From: Stenotrophomonas mori
Lineage (GTDB): Bacteria; Pseudomonadota; Gammaproteobacteria; Xanthomonadales; Xanthomonadaceae
Direction of reading: 5' to 3'
DNA: 64,000 nt
Assembly: GCF_023556335.1 (NCBI RefSeq)
Contig: NZ_JAIKTS010000001.1
Location: 806,001-870,000 of the forward strand
This document shows positions 13,992 to 22,937 of the stretch, piece by piece (position 1 is the first letter of the stretch; every line of letters begins with the position of its first letter). Made by a program: the position numbers and the translations under genes. The notes below the pieces were generated by a model, which had not been told where the DNA came from, did not search any database, and saw only the letters and a program-made list of their open reading frames with translations.

Positions 13992-15239
13992 ATGTTGTCC
14001 CCGCCCCCCGCCGCCGCACTCCGCCTGCGCGACCTGCCGCCGCCGATCGTCGCCGGGCTGGTCTCGGTCCTCGTCAACTACGGCGGGACCTTCATCCTGG
14101 TCTTCCAGGCCGCGAAGGTGGCCGGGCTGGGGCCGGAGCTGACCGCGTCGTGGGTGTGGTCGATCTCCGTCGGGGTGGGCATCACCGGGCTGCTGCTGAG
14201 CTGGCGGTTCCGCGAGCCGATCATCACCGCCTGGTCCACGCCGGCCGCGGCCTTCCTCGTCACCGCGCTGGCGACCACGCCGTGGCCCGAAGCGGTGGGC
14301 GCATTCCTGCTGTCGGCCGCCGGGTTCGCGCTGCTCGGCCTTTCGGGCGGCTTCGAGCGGCTGGTCCGGCGGGTGCCGCCGGGGGTGGCTGCCGGCCTGC
14401 TGGCCGGGATCCTGCTGCCGTTCGGGATCCGGGCCTTCGCCGGGCTGGCGCTGGACCCGCTGCTGGCGGCCACGCTGATCCTGAGCTACCTGGTGTTCAA
14501 GCGCTACACCGCGCGCTACGCGGTGGTCGGCCTGCTGGCGGTGGGCCTGGGGCTGCTGTTGCTGCAGGGGCGGGTGGACCTGTCCGTGCTGGAGCCGCGC
14601 CTGGCCACGCCGGTGTTCACCGCGCCGGCATTCAGCCTGAACGCGATGCTGGGCGTGGCGCTGCCGCTGTTCCTGATCACCCTGACCGGGCAGTACATGC
14701 CCGGCATGCTGGTCCTGCGCAATGACGGCTTCCGCACCAGCGCCAATCCGATCGTCGCCACCACCGGGCTCGGCTCGCTGCTGATGGCACCGTTCGGGGC
14801 GCACGGCTTCAACCTCGCCGCGATCACCGCGGCGATCTGCACCGGGCGCGAGGCGCACGAGGACCCCGGCAAGCGCTGGATCGCGGGCATCGCCGCCGGC
14901 GTGGCCTATCTGCTCGTCGGTGTGTTCGGCGTGACCCTGGCCGCGCTGTTCATGGCCTTGCCGGCGGGCTTCATCGCGACCCTGGCCGGCCTGGCGCTGC
15001 TGGGCACCCTCGGCGCCAGCCTGGCCGCGGCGACCGCCGACGCGGCGGGCCGCGAGGTGGCGCTGATCACCTTCCTGGCCGCTGCCGCCAACATCACCCT
15101 GCTCGGTATCGGCGGCGCCTTCTGGGGGCTGCTGATCGGGCTGCTGGCGCATGCGCTGCTCAATGGCCGCCTGCCGGGCCGGGTGAAACGGCGGGCCCCC
15201 ACCGCACGCAAGCCGGCGACCCCGGCGGAGGCACCATGA
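13992..15239 (+). CDS. BenE-family (benzoate-type) membrane transporter
   Basis: A 415-residue integral membrane protein with about 11-12 hydrophobic segments across its whole length and a short basic C-terminal tail. It carries typical BenE features: [13 protein letters not shown] in the first third, [16 protein letters not shown] in the middle, [20 protein letters not shown], and [25 protein letters not shown]. BenE proteins are annotated as benzoate/proton symporters, but no benzoate catabolic gene is nearby. Its neighbours are a PLP-binding regulator and PLP proteins, so another aromatic substrate is possible (inference). The gene ends in an ATGA overlap with yggS. Confidence 0.88.
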   Translation: MLSPPPAAALRLRDLPPPIVAGLVSVLVNYGGTFILVFQAAKVAGLGPELTASWVWSISVGVGITGLLLSWRFREPIITAWSTPAAAFLVTALATTPWPEAVGAFLLSAAGFALLGLSGGFERLVRRVPPGVAAGLLAGILLPFGIRAFAGLALDPLLAATLILSYLVFKRYTARYAVVGLLAVGLGLLLLQGRVDLSVLEPRLATPVFTAPAFSLNAMLGVALPLFLITLTGQYMPGMLVLRNDGFRTSANPIVATTGLGSLLMAPFGAHGFNLAAITAAICTGREAHEDPGKRWIAGIAAGVAYLLVGVFGVTLAALFMALPAGFIATLAGLALLGTLGASLAAATADAAGREVALITFLAAAANITLLGIGGAFWGLLIGLLAHALLNGRLPGRVKRRAPTARKPATPAEAP

Positions 15240-16030
15240 CCACGACCACCCGTACCGCCCACGACCGCCACGGCCGTTATCCGCAGGCCGCCAGCGTGGA
15301 GGATTTCCGCCACAACCTGGCCACGGTGCACGCGCGCATCGCCGCCGCCTGCCGGCGTGCCGGCCGCGACCCGGCCGGCGTGCGCCTGCTGCCGGTGAGC
15401 AAGACCAAGCCCGAGGCCAGCCTGCGCCTCGCGCACGCCGCCGGTTGCCGGCTGCTCGGCGAGAACAAGGTGCAGGAAGCGCACCACAAGTGGGAAGCGA
15501 TGCAGGACCTGGACGACCTGCAGTGGTCGGTGATCGGCCACCTGCAGACCAACAAGGCCAAGCTGGTGGCGCGCTTCGCCAGCGAGTTCCAGGCGCTGGA
15601 CAGCCTGCGCCTGGCCGAGACCCTGGACCGCCGCCTGCAGCTGGAAGGGCGCAGCCTGGACGTGTTCGTGCAGGTCAACACCTCCGAAGAAGACAGCAAG
15701 TACGGCCTGGCGCCGGCCGACGTGCCGGCCTTCGTGCGCGAGCTGCCGCGCTTCGGCGCGCTGCGCGTGCGCGGGCTGATGACGCTGGCGCTGTTCTCCG
15801 AGGACGCCGAGCGGGTGCGCGCCTGCTTCGTGCGCCTGCGCGGGCTGCGCGACCGGCTACGCCAGGAGGCGCCGGACGGCATCGGCCTGGAGGACCTGTC
15901 GATGGGCATGTCCGGCGACTTCGAGATCGCCATCGAGGAGGGCGCCACGGTGGTCCGCGTCGGCCAGGCCATCTTCGGCGCCCGCGACCTTCCCGACAGC
16001 CACTACTGGCCCGGCATGGGCGCGCCCTGA
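15236..16030 (+). CDS. YggS/PLPBP-family pyridoxal phosphate homeostasis protein
   Basis: A 264-residue PLP-binding TIM-barrel protein without enzyme activity; the family buffers and delivers PLP. It shows the PLP lysine in [67 protein letters not shown]. The protein is about 30 residues longer than usual because of a His/Arg-rich N-terminal extension, and it has [16 protein letters not shown] where many YggS proteins have RGLM(T/A)I. Unlike the common location beside pilT/proC, it overlaps benE by 4 bp and precedes glyA, so it may be a specialised paralogue. Confidence 0.88.
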   Translation: MTTTTRTAHDRHGRYPQAASVEDFRHNLATVHARIAAACRRAGRDPAGVRLLPVSKTKPEASLRLAHAAGCRLLGENKVQEAHHKWEAMQDLDDLQWSVIGHLQTNKAKLVARFASEFQALDSLRLAETLDRRLQLEGRSLDVFVQVNTSEEDSKYGLAPADVPAFVRELPRFGALRVRGLMTLALFSEDAERVRACFVRLRGLRDRLRQEAPDGIGLEDLSMGMSGDFEIAIEEGATVVRVGQAIFGARDLPDSHYWPGMGAP

Positions 16031-16098
16031 GCGCGCCGTGCCGCCCGCCACGCGCCATGCGGCGCCCCGTTTCCCCTCTCGTACCAGGACTGTTCTCC

Positions 16099-17364
16099 AT
16101 GCATGACGCCCCACCGCCCCTTGCCGGCTTCGATCCCGAACTGGCCGCTGCGATCCGTGCCGAAGAAGACCGCCAGGAAGACCATGTCGAACTGATCGCC
16201 TCCGAGAACTACGCCAGCCGCCAGGTGCGCGCGGTGCAGGAGTCGGTGTTCACCAACAAGTACGCCGAGGGCTATCCCGGCCGCCGCTACTACAGCGGCT
16301 GCGACAACGTCGATGTCGCCGAGCGGCTGGCGATCGAACGCGCCCGGCAGCTGTTCGGTTGCGACTACGCCAATGTCCAGCCGCATGCGGGCGCCCAGGC
16401 CAACGCCGCGGTGTTCCTGGCCCTGGCCGAGCCCGGCGATACGGTGATGGGCATGAACCTGGCCCAGGGCGGCCATCTCACCCATGGCAACCCGGCCAAC
16501 TTCTCCGGCCGCCACTATCGCATCGTGCCCTACGGGCTGGATCCGGCGACCGGCCTGATCGACTACGAGGCGATGGAGCGCATCGCGCTGGAGACGCGCC
16601 CGAAGCTGCTGATCGGCGGCTTCTCGGCCTATTCGCGGCACAAGGACTGGGCACGCATGCGCGCCATCGCCGACAAGGCCGGCGCGCTGTTCTGGGTGGA
16701 CATGGCGCACGTGGCCGGGCTGGTCGCCGCCGGCGAGTACCCCGATCCGCTGCCGCATGCGCATGTGGTCACCAGCACCACCCACAAGACCCTGCGCGGC
16801 CCGCGCGGCGGCCTGATCCTGGCCAAGGGACAGAGTGCGGAGTTCTGCCGCAGGCTCGATGCCGCGGTGTTCCCCGGTGTCCAGGGCGGTCCGCTGATGC
16901 ACGTGATCGCGGCCAAGGCGGTGGCCTTCAAGGAGGCCCTGCAGCCGGACTTCCGCAGCTACCAGCGGCAGGTGCTGGCCAATGCCCGGGCGATGGCCAC
17001 GCTGATCCAGCGGCGCGGCTACCGGATCGTCTCCGGCGGCACCGACAACCACCTCATGCTCATCGACCTGTCCGACCGCGCCTATACCGGCAAGGACGCC
17101 GATGCCGCCTTGAGCGATGCCGGCATCACCACCAACAAGAACAGCGTTCCCGGCGATCCGCGTTCGCCGTTCGTGACCTCGGGCGTGCGCCTGGGCACGC
17201 CGGCGGTGACTACGCGCGGTTTCGGCGTGGTCGAGTGCGGGCAGTTGGCCGGGTGGGTATGCGACGTGCTCGACGCGCTGGGCGAGGGCCGCCACGCGCC
17301 GGTCGCAGCCCGGGTCCGCGAGCAGGTGGTGGCGCTGTGCCGGCGGCATCCGGTCTACCGCTGA
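16099..17364 (+). CDS. glyA: Serine hydroxymethyltransferase
   Basis: PLP enzyme interconverting serine and glycine while generating 5,10-methylene-tetrahydrofolate; 421 residues, normal length. Visible motifs include [53 protein letters not shown] and the PLP-lysine block [14 protein letters not shown], then [11 protein letters not shown] and [19 protein letters not shown] 16099 is chosen because [15 protein letters not shown] leads directly into the fold. It lies 68 bp after yggS on the same strand. It is not followed by nrdR, the common neighbour of housekeeping glyA in related bacteria, so it may be a second SHMT under MocR control. Confidence 0.93.
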   Translation: MHDAPPPLAGFDPELAAAIRAEEDRQEDHVELIASENYASRQVRAVQESVFTNKYAEGYPGRRYYSGCDNVDVAERLAIERARQLFGCDYANVQPHAGAQANAAVFLALAEPGDTVMGMNLAQGGHLTHGNPANFSGRHYRIVPYGLDPATGLIDYEAMERIALETRPKLLIGGFSAYSRHKDWARMRAIADKAGALFWVDMAHVAGLVAAGEYPDPLPHAHVVTSTTHKTLRGPRGGLILAKGQSAEFCRRLDAAVFPGVQGGPLMHVIAAKAVAFKEALQPDFRSYQRQVLANARAMATLIQRRGYRIVSGGTDNHLMLIDLSDRAYTGKDADAALSDAGITTNKNSVPGDPRSPFVTSGVRLGTPAVTTRGFGVVECGQLAGWVCDVLDALGEGRHAPVAARVREQVVALCRRHPVYR

Positions 17365-17458
17365 TCCCGGTCGGCGCCGCGGCCGGAACGCCGCGTGCGT
17401 GCGGCCGCCGGCGCCCCCGCATGCCGTGCCGGCTTTCGAATATTTAACGCGGCGGCGG

Positions 17459-17464
17459 TAGAAT
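17459..17464 (+). promoter_or_regulatory. Extended -10-like hexamer for the MBL gene
   Basis: TAGAAT sits in a locally AT-rich pocket after a GC-rich stretch, with a weak TTCGAA about 18 bp upstream. Transcription would start about 7 bp downstream, at or next to ATG 17472, predicting a leaderless or near-leaderless mRNA. There is no ribosome-binding site before that ATG. Confidence 0.5.
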
Positions 17465-17471
17465 TTTTCAC

Positions 17472-18362
<891 letters not shown>

Positions 18363-18376
18363 GTCCCTGCCGCGGC

Positions 18377-19009
18377 TTACGGCATCCGGGTCCCGAAGAT
18401 GCGGTCGCCGGCATCGCCCAGGCCCGGCAGGATGTAGGCCTTGTCGTCGAGGCGCTCGTCGATGGCCGCGGTGTACAGCTGTACGTCCGGATGCGCGGCC
18501 TCGAGCGCGCGCAGGCCCTCCGGCGCGGCCACCAGGAAGATGCCCTTGATGCGCCGTGCGCCGGCGCGCTTGAGCATGTCGATGGTCGCGATCAGGGTGC
18601 CGCCGGTGGCCAGCATCGGATCCAGGATCAGGGCATCGCGCTCTTCCAGGCGGCCGGTCAGGCGCTCGAAGTAGGGCACCGGCTGCAGGGTCTGTTCGTC
18701 GCGCTGCAGGCCGACCACGCTCACCCGCGCGGCCGGGATCAGCGACAGCACGCCGTTGAGCATGCCCAGGCCGGCGCGCAGGATCGGCACCACGGTGATC
18801 TTGGCGCCGGCGATGCGCCGCACCGCCACCGGCCCGGCCCAGCCGGCCACCGTGCTGGATTCGGTCTCCAGGTCGGCGGTGGCCTCGTAGGCGAGCAGGG
18901 TGCCCAGCTCGTCGGTCAGCTCGCGGAAGTCCTTGGTGCTGAGCGCGGCCTGCCGCATCAGGCCGATCTTGTGCTGGACGAGGGGATGGCGGACTTCGAC
19001 GACGGGCAT
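18377..19009 (-). CDS. upp: Uracil phosphoribosyltransferase
   Basis: Converts uracil and PRPP to UMP in pyrimidine salvage. From ATG 19009 ([19 protein letters not shown]) the product has 210 residues, exactly the family size. It includes [20 protein letters not shown], the PRPP-binding loop [14 protein letters not shown] and the C-terminal uracil-binding [16 protein letters not shown]. Upstream in-frame sequence to 19519 is not conserved and is excluded. The gene appears monocistronic and is convergent with the MBL hydrolase gene. Confidence 0.97.
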   Translation of the reverse strand: MPVVEVRHPLVQHKIGLMRQAALSTKDFRELTDELGTLLAYEATADLETESSTVAGWAGPVAVRRIAGAKITVVPILRAGLGMLNGVLSLIPAARVSVVGLQRDEQTLQPVPYFERLTGRLEERDALILDPMLATGGTLIATIDMLKRAGARRIKGIFLVAAPEGLRALEAAHPDVQLYTAAIDERLDDKAYILPGLGDAGDRIFGTRMP

Positions 19010-19517
19010 GGCGCGGCTCGGAGAGGGAAACGGCCGATAGTCTAAAGCCATGGCCGCGGCGGGAACGTGCCGGTGCGGCTCCCGCCCGCGGACAACGGCC
19101 GCGATGGGAGGCAGGCATGTGCCGGGGGAGCACGTCGGATTGCGCGACGACCGCCGTTGCCGGGCCTGACCGGCCGGCCGCTCGAACGCCCGGCCGAAAG
19201 GGGAACGCCCGCGACCGGTCCCGGCCGCGGGCCGTACCGCAGCGTGCCCGCGCCGTCCTGTCCCGGGTCGCGGCAGCGCCCCGGGACCGCAATGCCTCGC
19301 GGCGCCGTGGCCCACGGCGGGCAGGGCATGCCTGTCCCTGGGCGTCGGCAAGCGGCATTCCGGCACGCGGGCAGGCACCTCGCCGCGGATGCGGCCGGGA
19401 ACCGCGGCGCCTATAATCGTGGGGCTCCGCCACGCCGGGGGAAGACCGCGGCGGCATCGGCGGGCTCCAGGCGCACGCGCCATGCGGCGGGCGGCCACCA
19501 CCAGGGAGACACACCTC
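19010..19517. other. Intergenic region between upp and a secreted-protein gene
   Basis: A 508-bp, very GC-rich stretch with no frame resembling a protein. Its one clear signal is TATAAT at 19412-19417, a perfect -10 hexamer for the plus strand, about 100 bp before the next gene. No good -35 is seen at 16-18 bp. Next to upp, the minus strand has an AT-rich TTTAGACTATC near 19038-19048 that may hold the upp -10. The stretch 19050-19400 carries nothing I can name. Confidence 0.5.
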
Positions 19518-20006
19518 ATGCAGGCAGGCAGGAACCGGATCGCGGCAGGAGCGGCGCTGTTGCTGGCCGTGCTGGCAGGGAGCGCGCTGGCGCAGCCCCC
19601 GCTGGAGGAAGAGCAGGTCCATCCGTCCGAGGTGGTCTTCGAGGAGGGGCGGCCCTACGTCCATGCCGATGGCGGCATGCAGGCGCTGCGCACCCGGCAA
19701 CAGGACGGCCAGACCGTCTATTACCGCATGGTCCGCTACGACCCGCAGGAGGGCTACGTGACCACCGCGGCCGACGCCGGCTCGCCGGTGGCCGCGCTCG
19801 CTCCCCGGCCGTTCTCGGCGCCGCAGACGCCGATGCGCTACCACGGTGCCGGCCACCTCTACCGCCCGGACTTCTACAACAGCCCGTACAACCGCGATGC
19901 CCGCCAGCGCTATTCCGGCCCCGGCTACTTCGGCAGCTGCAGCCGCTACGACGGCTGCAAGGAAGTGCAGGTGGTGCCGCTGTGGCCCTACGGGCGCGGT
20001 TACTGA
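19518..20006 (+). CDS. Small secreted protein of unknown function
   Basis: A 162-residue protein with a clear Sec signal peptide (basic MQAGRNR, hydrophobic [17 protein letters not shown], cleavage after ALA near residue 25). The mature part is acidic at first ([25 protein letters not shown]) and then rich in Tyr, Arg, Pro and Gly. It contains [46 protein letters not shown] and one close Cys pair (CSRYDGC). No family is recognised. The aromatic, low-complexity C-terminal half resembles surface or envelope proteins of this bacterial group. A TATAAT hexamer precedes it, and an inverted repeat covers its stop. Confidence 0.7.
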   Translation: MQAGRNRIAAGAALLLAVLAGSALAQPPLEEEQVHPSEVVFEEGRPYVHADGGMQALRTRQQDGQTVYYRMVRYDPQEGYVTTAADAGSPVAALAPRPFSAPQTPMRYHGAGHLYRPDFYNSPYNRDARQRYSGPGYFGSCSRYDGCKEVQVVPLWPYGRGY

Positions 20007-20052
20007 CGCCGGCACCGTTGCCGGCGCAGGACCGCGGCGCCGCCGGCGTCAG
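20003..20052. terminator. Inverted repeat spanning both stops of convergent genes
   Basis: An 11-bp perfect inverted repeat (CTGACGCCGGC at 20003-20013, its complement at 20042-20052) contains the TGA of the secreted-protein gene in one arm and the stop of the minus-strand LysR gene in the other. Nested inside is a 7-bp stem with CCGT loop (20008-20025). A shared bidirectional transcription end is likely; there is no T tract. Confidence 0.55.
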
Positions 20053-21068
20053 GCGCTGAGCGCTTCGCGCACCGGCAGCACCGGGATCTCCAGTCCGCGC
20101 TGGCAGTTGTGCTGCGCGCCCGGCGGGCGCTTGGCGTTGGGGCACTGCAGCAGCATGTAGTTGGCGTCCAGGTTGAGTTTGTCGACCAGGAAGTCGACGA
20201 ACGCCCGGACCTTGGGCGAGACCATGCCGCCGCCGGCGAACACCGCGCTGAAGTCGTAGTCCGGGCCGGTCCAGCCGGCCAGCACCCGGCGCAGCATGCC
20301 CGATTCGATGAAGGGCTTGGCCATCACGTCGCTGCTGAGCATCAGCCCTTCACCGGCGACCAGCATGGCGTTCAGGGCCGACGCATCGTTGGCCACCAGC
20401 AGCGGCTCGACCGGGAATTCCTGCATCGCGCCGCCGTCCTGTGCCAGCGGCCAGGCGAAACGGTTGCCCTGGCTCTGCTGCGCGTTGCGCACCGCCAGCG
20501 TGCGATGGTGGCGCAGCTCGTCCGGGTGCGCGGGCTCGCCATAGCAGCGTATGTAGCCGGGGCTGGCGAACACCTGGGTACGCAGGCGCCCGAGCTTGCG
20601 CGCGATCAGGTTGGAATCGGGCAGCGGGCCGATGCGCAGCGCCATGTCGATCTCGCCGGAGATCAGGTCCAGCGTCTCATCGCCCAGGTGCATGTCCACG
20701 CGGATGTCCGGGTACTGCGCCTGGAAGCGTCCCAGCAGCGGTGCGATCCAGGTCGTGCCCACGGAGTAGGGCACGCTGAAACGCAGCCAGCCGCGGGGGC
20801 CGGACTGCAACTGGTTGACCGCGCTCTCGGCCTGCTCCAGCTCGCGGGCGATGCGCTTGCAATGCTCGTAGTAGACCGTGCCGGCCTCGGTCAGCCCCAG
20901 GCGGCGGGTGGTCCGGTGCAGCAGGCGCGCGCCCAGGCGTGCTTCCAGTTCCTGCACCTTGCGGCTGACCGTGGTCTTGGGCTGGCCGAGCAGCCGCGCC
21001 GCGGCGGTGAAACTGCCCTGTTCGACGACTTTCACGAAGATCAGGGTGTCATTGAGATCGTTGGCCAT
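20049..21068 (-). CDS. LysR-type regulator, probable controller of the divergent RND efflux operon
   Basis: A 339-residue LysR-family regulator. The N-terminal winged helix is MANDLNDTLIFVKVVEQGSF, AAARLLGQPKTTVSRKVQELEARLGARLLHRTTRRLGLTEAG (residues 1-62). The periplasmic-binding-like effector domain follows (LRFSVPYSVGTTWIAPLLGRF, GEIDMALRIGPLPDSNLIARKLG). The C terminus runs about 35 residues beyond the usual end and has two cysteines (LLQCPNAKRPPGAQHNC). It is divergent from a MexEF-OprN-type operon, the setting of regulators such as MexT, BpeT or SmeRv, though it belongs to the small-domain CrgA-like branch by its N terminus. An operator-like inverted repeat lies upstream. Confidence 0.9.
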   Translation of the reverse strand: MANDLNDTLIFVKVVEQGSFTAAARLLGQPKTTVSRKVQELEARLGARLLHRTTRRLGLTEAGTVYYEHCKRIARELEQAESAVNQLQSGPRGWLRFSVPYSVGTTWIAPLLGRFQAQYPDIRVDMHLGDETLDLISGEIDMALRIGPLPDSNLIARKLGRLRTQVFASPGYIRCYGEPAHPDELRHHRTLAVRNAQQSQGNRFAWPLAQDGGAMQEFPVEPLLVANDASALNAMLVAGEGLMLSSDVMAKPFIESGMLRRVLAGWTGPDYDFSAVFAGGGMVSPKVRAFVDFLVDKLNLDANYMLLQCPNAKRPPGAQHNCQRGLEIPVLPVREALSA

Positions 21069-21112
21069 GCGCGGGACTCGTTCGGTGGCGGGATTGTGTC
21101 GGCGACGGGACG

Positions 21113-21149
21113 ATTATTCCCTTCAATCCGTACTAATCAAGTATGGATT
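21113..21149 (-). promoter_or_regulatory. LysR gene promoter with 25-bp inverted repeat
   Basis: On the minus strand a TTGATT -35 (plus 21135-21140) and AATAAT -10 (plus 21113-21118) are separated by 16 bp. The -35 lies at the centre of an inverted repeat, AATCCGTAC (21125-21133), TAATCAA, GTATGGATT (21141-21149), with 8 of 9 arm positions paired. This has the T-N11-A style symmetry of LysR binding sites and would allow autorepression while facing the efflux operon. Confidence 0.6.
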
Positions 21150-21593
21150 CGGCGCGTAACGTGACGGCCCTCGTTTCCCGTCCATCGTCGCCATGCCGTT
21201 GCCGCCCGCTGCCACCCCCGCGTCCTCCGCCTTCCCGGGCCTGCCTGTGCGCCGGCCCGGCGCGGGCAAGCGCCTGTGCTGGAAGGCTCCGCGCGGACGG
21301 GGCCACTCGCTGCCCGCGGCCGATGCGCTGCGGGCGTCCGCCGTGCCGGTGCCTGCCGGGCCGCCCGATTTGTCCCGCCTGCGGGAGAAAAATTTCCACG
21401 CACGGGACAGTGCCCGGCGCCGCGCGGGCCGCCGCCGGGGGCGATGGCCGCCACGGTGCGCCGCCCGATGGCCGGGTGCGCCTGCTGACAGCGGCTGTCA
21501 GCAGCCCGGGCCGACACTGCTTCGCCCGCCCCGCGGCCGTACCCACGACCCGCTCCGCTTTCCGCTCTCCGATCTCTCCCAAGGATGCATGAC
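21150..21593 (+). promoter_or_regulatory. Efflux operon leader with 9-3-9 palindrome
   Basis: A 444-bp GC-rich stretch between the LysR promoter and the first efflux gene. It contains no convincing gene, although open frames cross it on both strands. Its clearest element is a perfect palindrome at 21483-21503: TGCTGACAG, CGG, CTGTCAGCA. This lies about 90 bp before the membrane-fusion gene and could be an operator or an RNA hairpin in the leader. A strong AAGGA ribosome-binding site is at 21581-21585. I could not pick a clear plus-strand promoter. Confidence 0.5.
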
Positions 21594-22817
21594 ATGAACG
21601 GTATCTCCGGTCCCCTCCCTGCGCTGCTGCGGCGCCTTTTCCCGGCGGGCGCATCGCTGCTCGCCCTGGCCGTCCTGACCGCCTGCAGCGGCGGCCGGGC
21701 ACAGGAGGCGGGCGCGCCGCCGGCACCGGATGTCGGCGCGGCGCCGGTGCTGGTGCGGCCGGTCAGCCAATGGGATGAATTCAGCGGCCGCGTCGAGGCG
21801 GTGCAGAGCGTGGAGCTGCGGCCCCGCGTGTCCGGCTACATCGAGCGGGTGGACTATATCGAGGGCCAGGAGGTGAAGAAGGGCGACGTCCTGTTCACCA
21901 TCGATGCCCGCCGCTACCAGGCCGAGTACGACCGCGCCCGGGCCGAGCTGGCGCGCGCCCGCACCCAGGCCGCCCTGGCCCGCAATGAGTCCGGGCGCGC
22001 GCTCCGCCTGGCCGAGCAGCAGGCCATCGCCGCCGAGACCGCCGAACAGCGCCGCGCCGCCGCCGAGCAGGCCGAGGCCGCGGTGCTGGCGGCACAGGCG
22101 GCGGTGGACGCGGCCCGGCTGGAGCTGGAGTTCACCCGGGTGCGGGCCCCGATCGCCGGCCGCGCCGGCCATGCGATGGTCACCGCCGGCAACCTGGTCA
22201 CCGCCGGCGACAGCGCCAGCGTGCTGACCCGGCTGGTCTCGCTGGACACCGTGCACGTCTACTTCGATGCCGACGAGGGCACCTTCCTGCGCTATGCGCG
22301 GATGGCGCGCAGCGGCGAGCGCCCCAGCGAGCGCGAGCAGGCCCTGCCGGTGAAGGTGGCGCTGAGCGGCGAGGAGGACTTTCCGCACGAAGGCGTGGTC
22401 GACTTCCTCGACAACCAGGTGGCCTCCAGTACCGGCACCATCCGCGTGCGCGCCCTGCTGGACAACAGCGACCGCCGGTTCACGCCGGGCCTGTTCGCGC
22501 GCGTGCGGCTGCTCGGCAGCGGGGAGTTCCAGGCCCTGCTGATCGACGACCGGGCCGTGCTGACCGACCAGGACCGCAAGTACGTGTACGTGGTCGACAA
22601 GGATGGCAACGCGCAGCGCCGGGATGTCGTGCTGGGCCGCAGCGCCGAGGGCCTGCGCATCGTCGAGGCCGGGCTGGCCCCGGGCGAGCGGGTGATCGTC
22701 GACGGGGTGCAGAAGGTGTTCATGCCCGGCATGCCGGTACAGGCCAGGGCGGTGGCGATGCAGCCGCCGGCCGCGCCGGCACCGCGCCGCACCGCGACCG
22801 CCGCGCTGGCCCGCTGA
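21594..22817 (+). CDS. RND efflux periplasmic adaptor (membrane fusion) subunit
   Basis: A 407-residue periplasmic adaptor of the MexE/AcrA family linking the inner-membrane pump to the outer-membrane channel. The N terminus is a signal with lipobox VLTAC. It is followed by the lipoyl half-motif RVSGYIERVDYIEGQEVKKGDVLFTID, a long alpha-helical hairpin (about residues 100-170, very Ala/Arg/Glu rich), the second lipoyl half TRVRAPIAGRAG, and the beta-barrel and membrane-proximal domains with GLFARVRL and GERVIVDGVQKVFMPGMPV. ATG 21594 is chosen over 21585 because AAGGA then sits 8 bp upstream. It is the first of three genes (adaptor, pump, channel). Confidence 0.94.
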   Translation: MNGISGPLPALLRRLFPAGASLLALAVLTACSGGRAQEAGAPPAPDVGAAPVLVRPVSQWDEFSGRVEAVQSVELRPRVSGYIERVDYIEGQEVKKGDVLFTIDARRYQAEYDRARAELARARTQAALARNESGRALRLAEQQAIAAETAEQRRAAAEQAEAAVLAAQAAVDAARLELEFTRVRAPIAGRAGHAMVTAGNLVTAGDSASVLTRLVSLDTVHVYFDADEGTFLRYARMARSGERPSEREQALPVKVALSGEEDFPHEGVVDFLDNQVASSTGTIRVRALLDNSDRRFTPGLFARVRLLGSGEFQALLIDDRAVLTDQDRKYVYVVDKDGNAQRRDVVLGRSAEGLRIVEAGLAPGERVIVDGVQKVFMPGMPVQARAVAMQPPAAPAPRRTATAALAR

Positions 22818-22937
22818 TCCGGCGACCCAGGTTTCCCTTCCGCTGCCGGCGGTCCCGGCGGCCGCTCCCGTCTTCGCCCGTCCGGCGAGGGCCGGGCCGG
22901 CTGTTGCCTGCCGGACGCCTTTTCCAGGAATGCCTCC

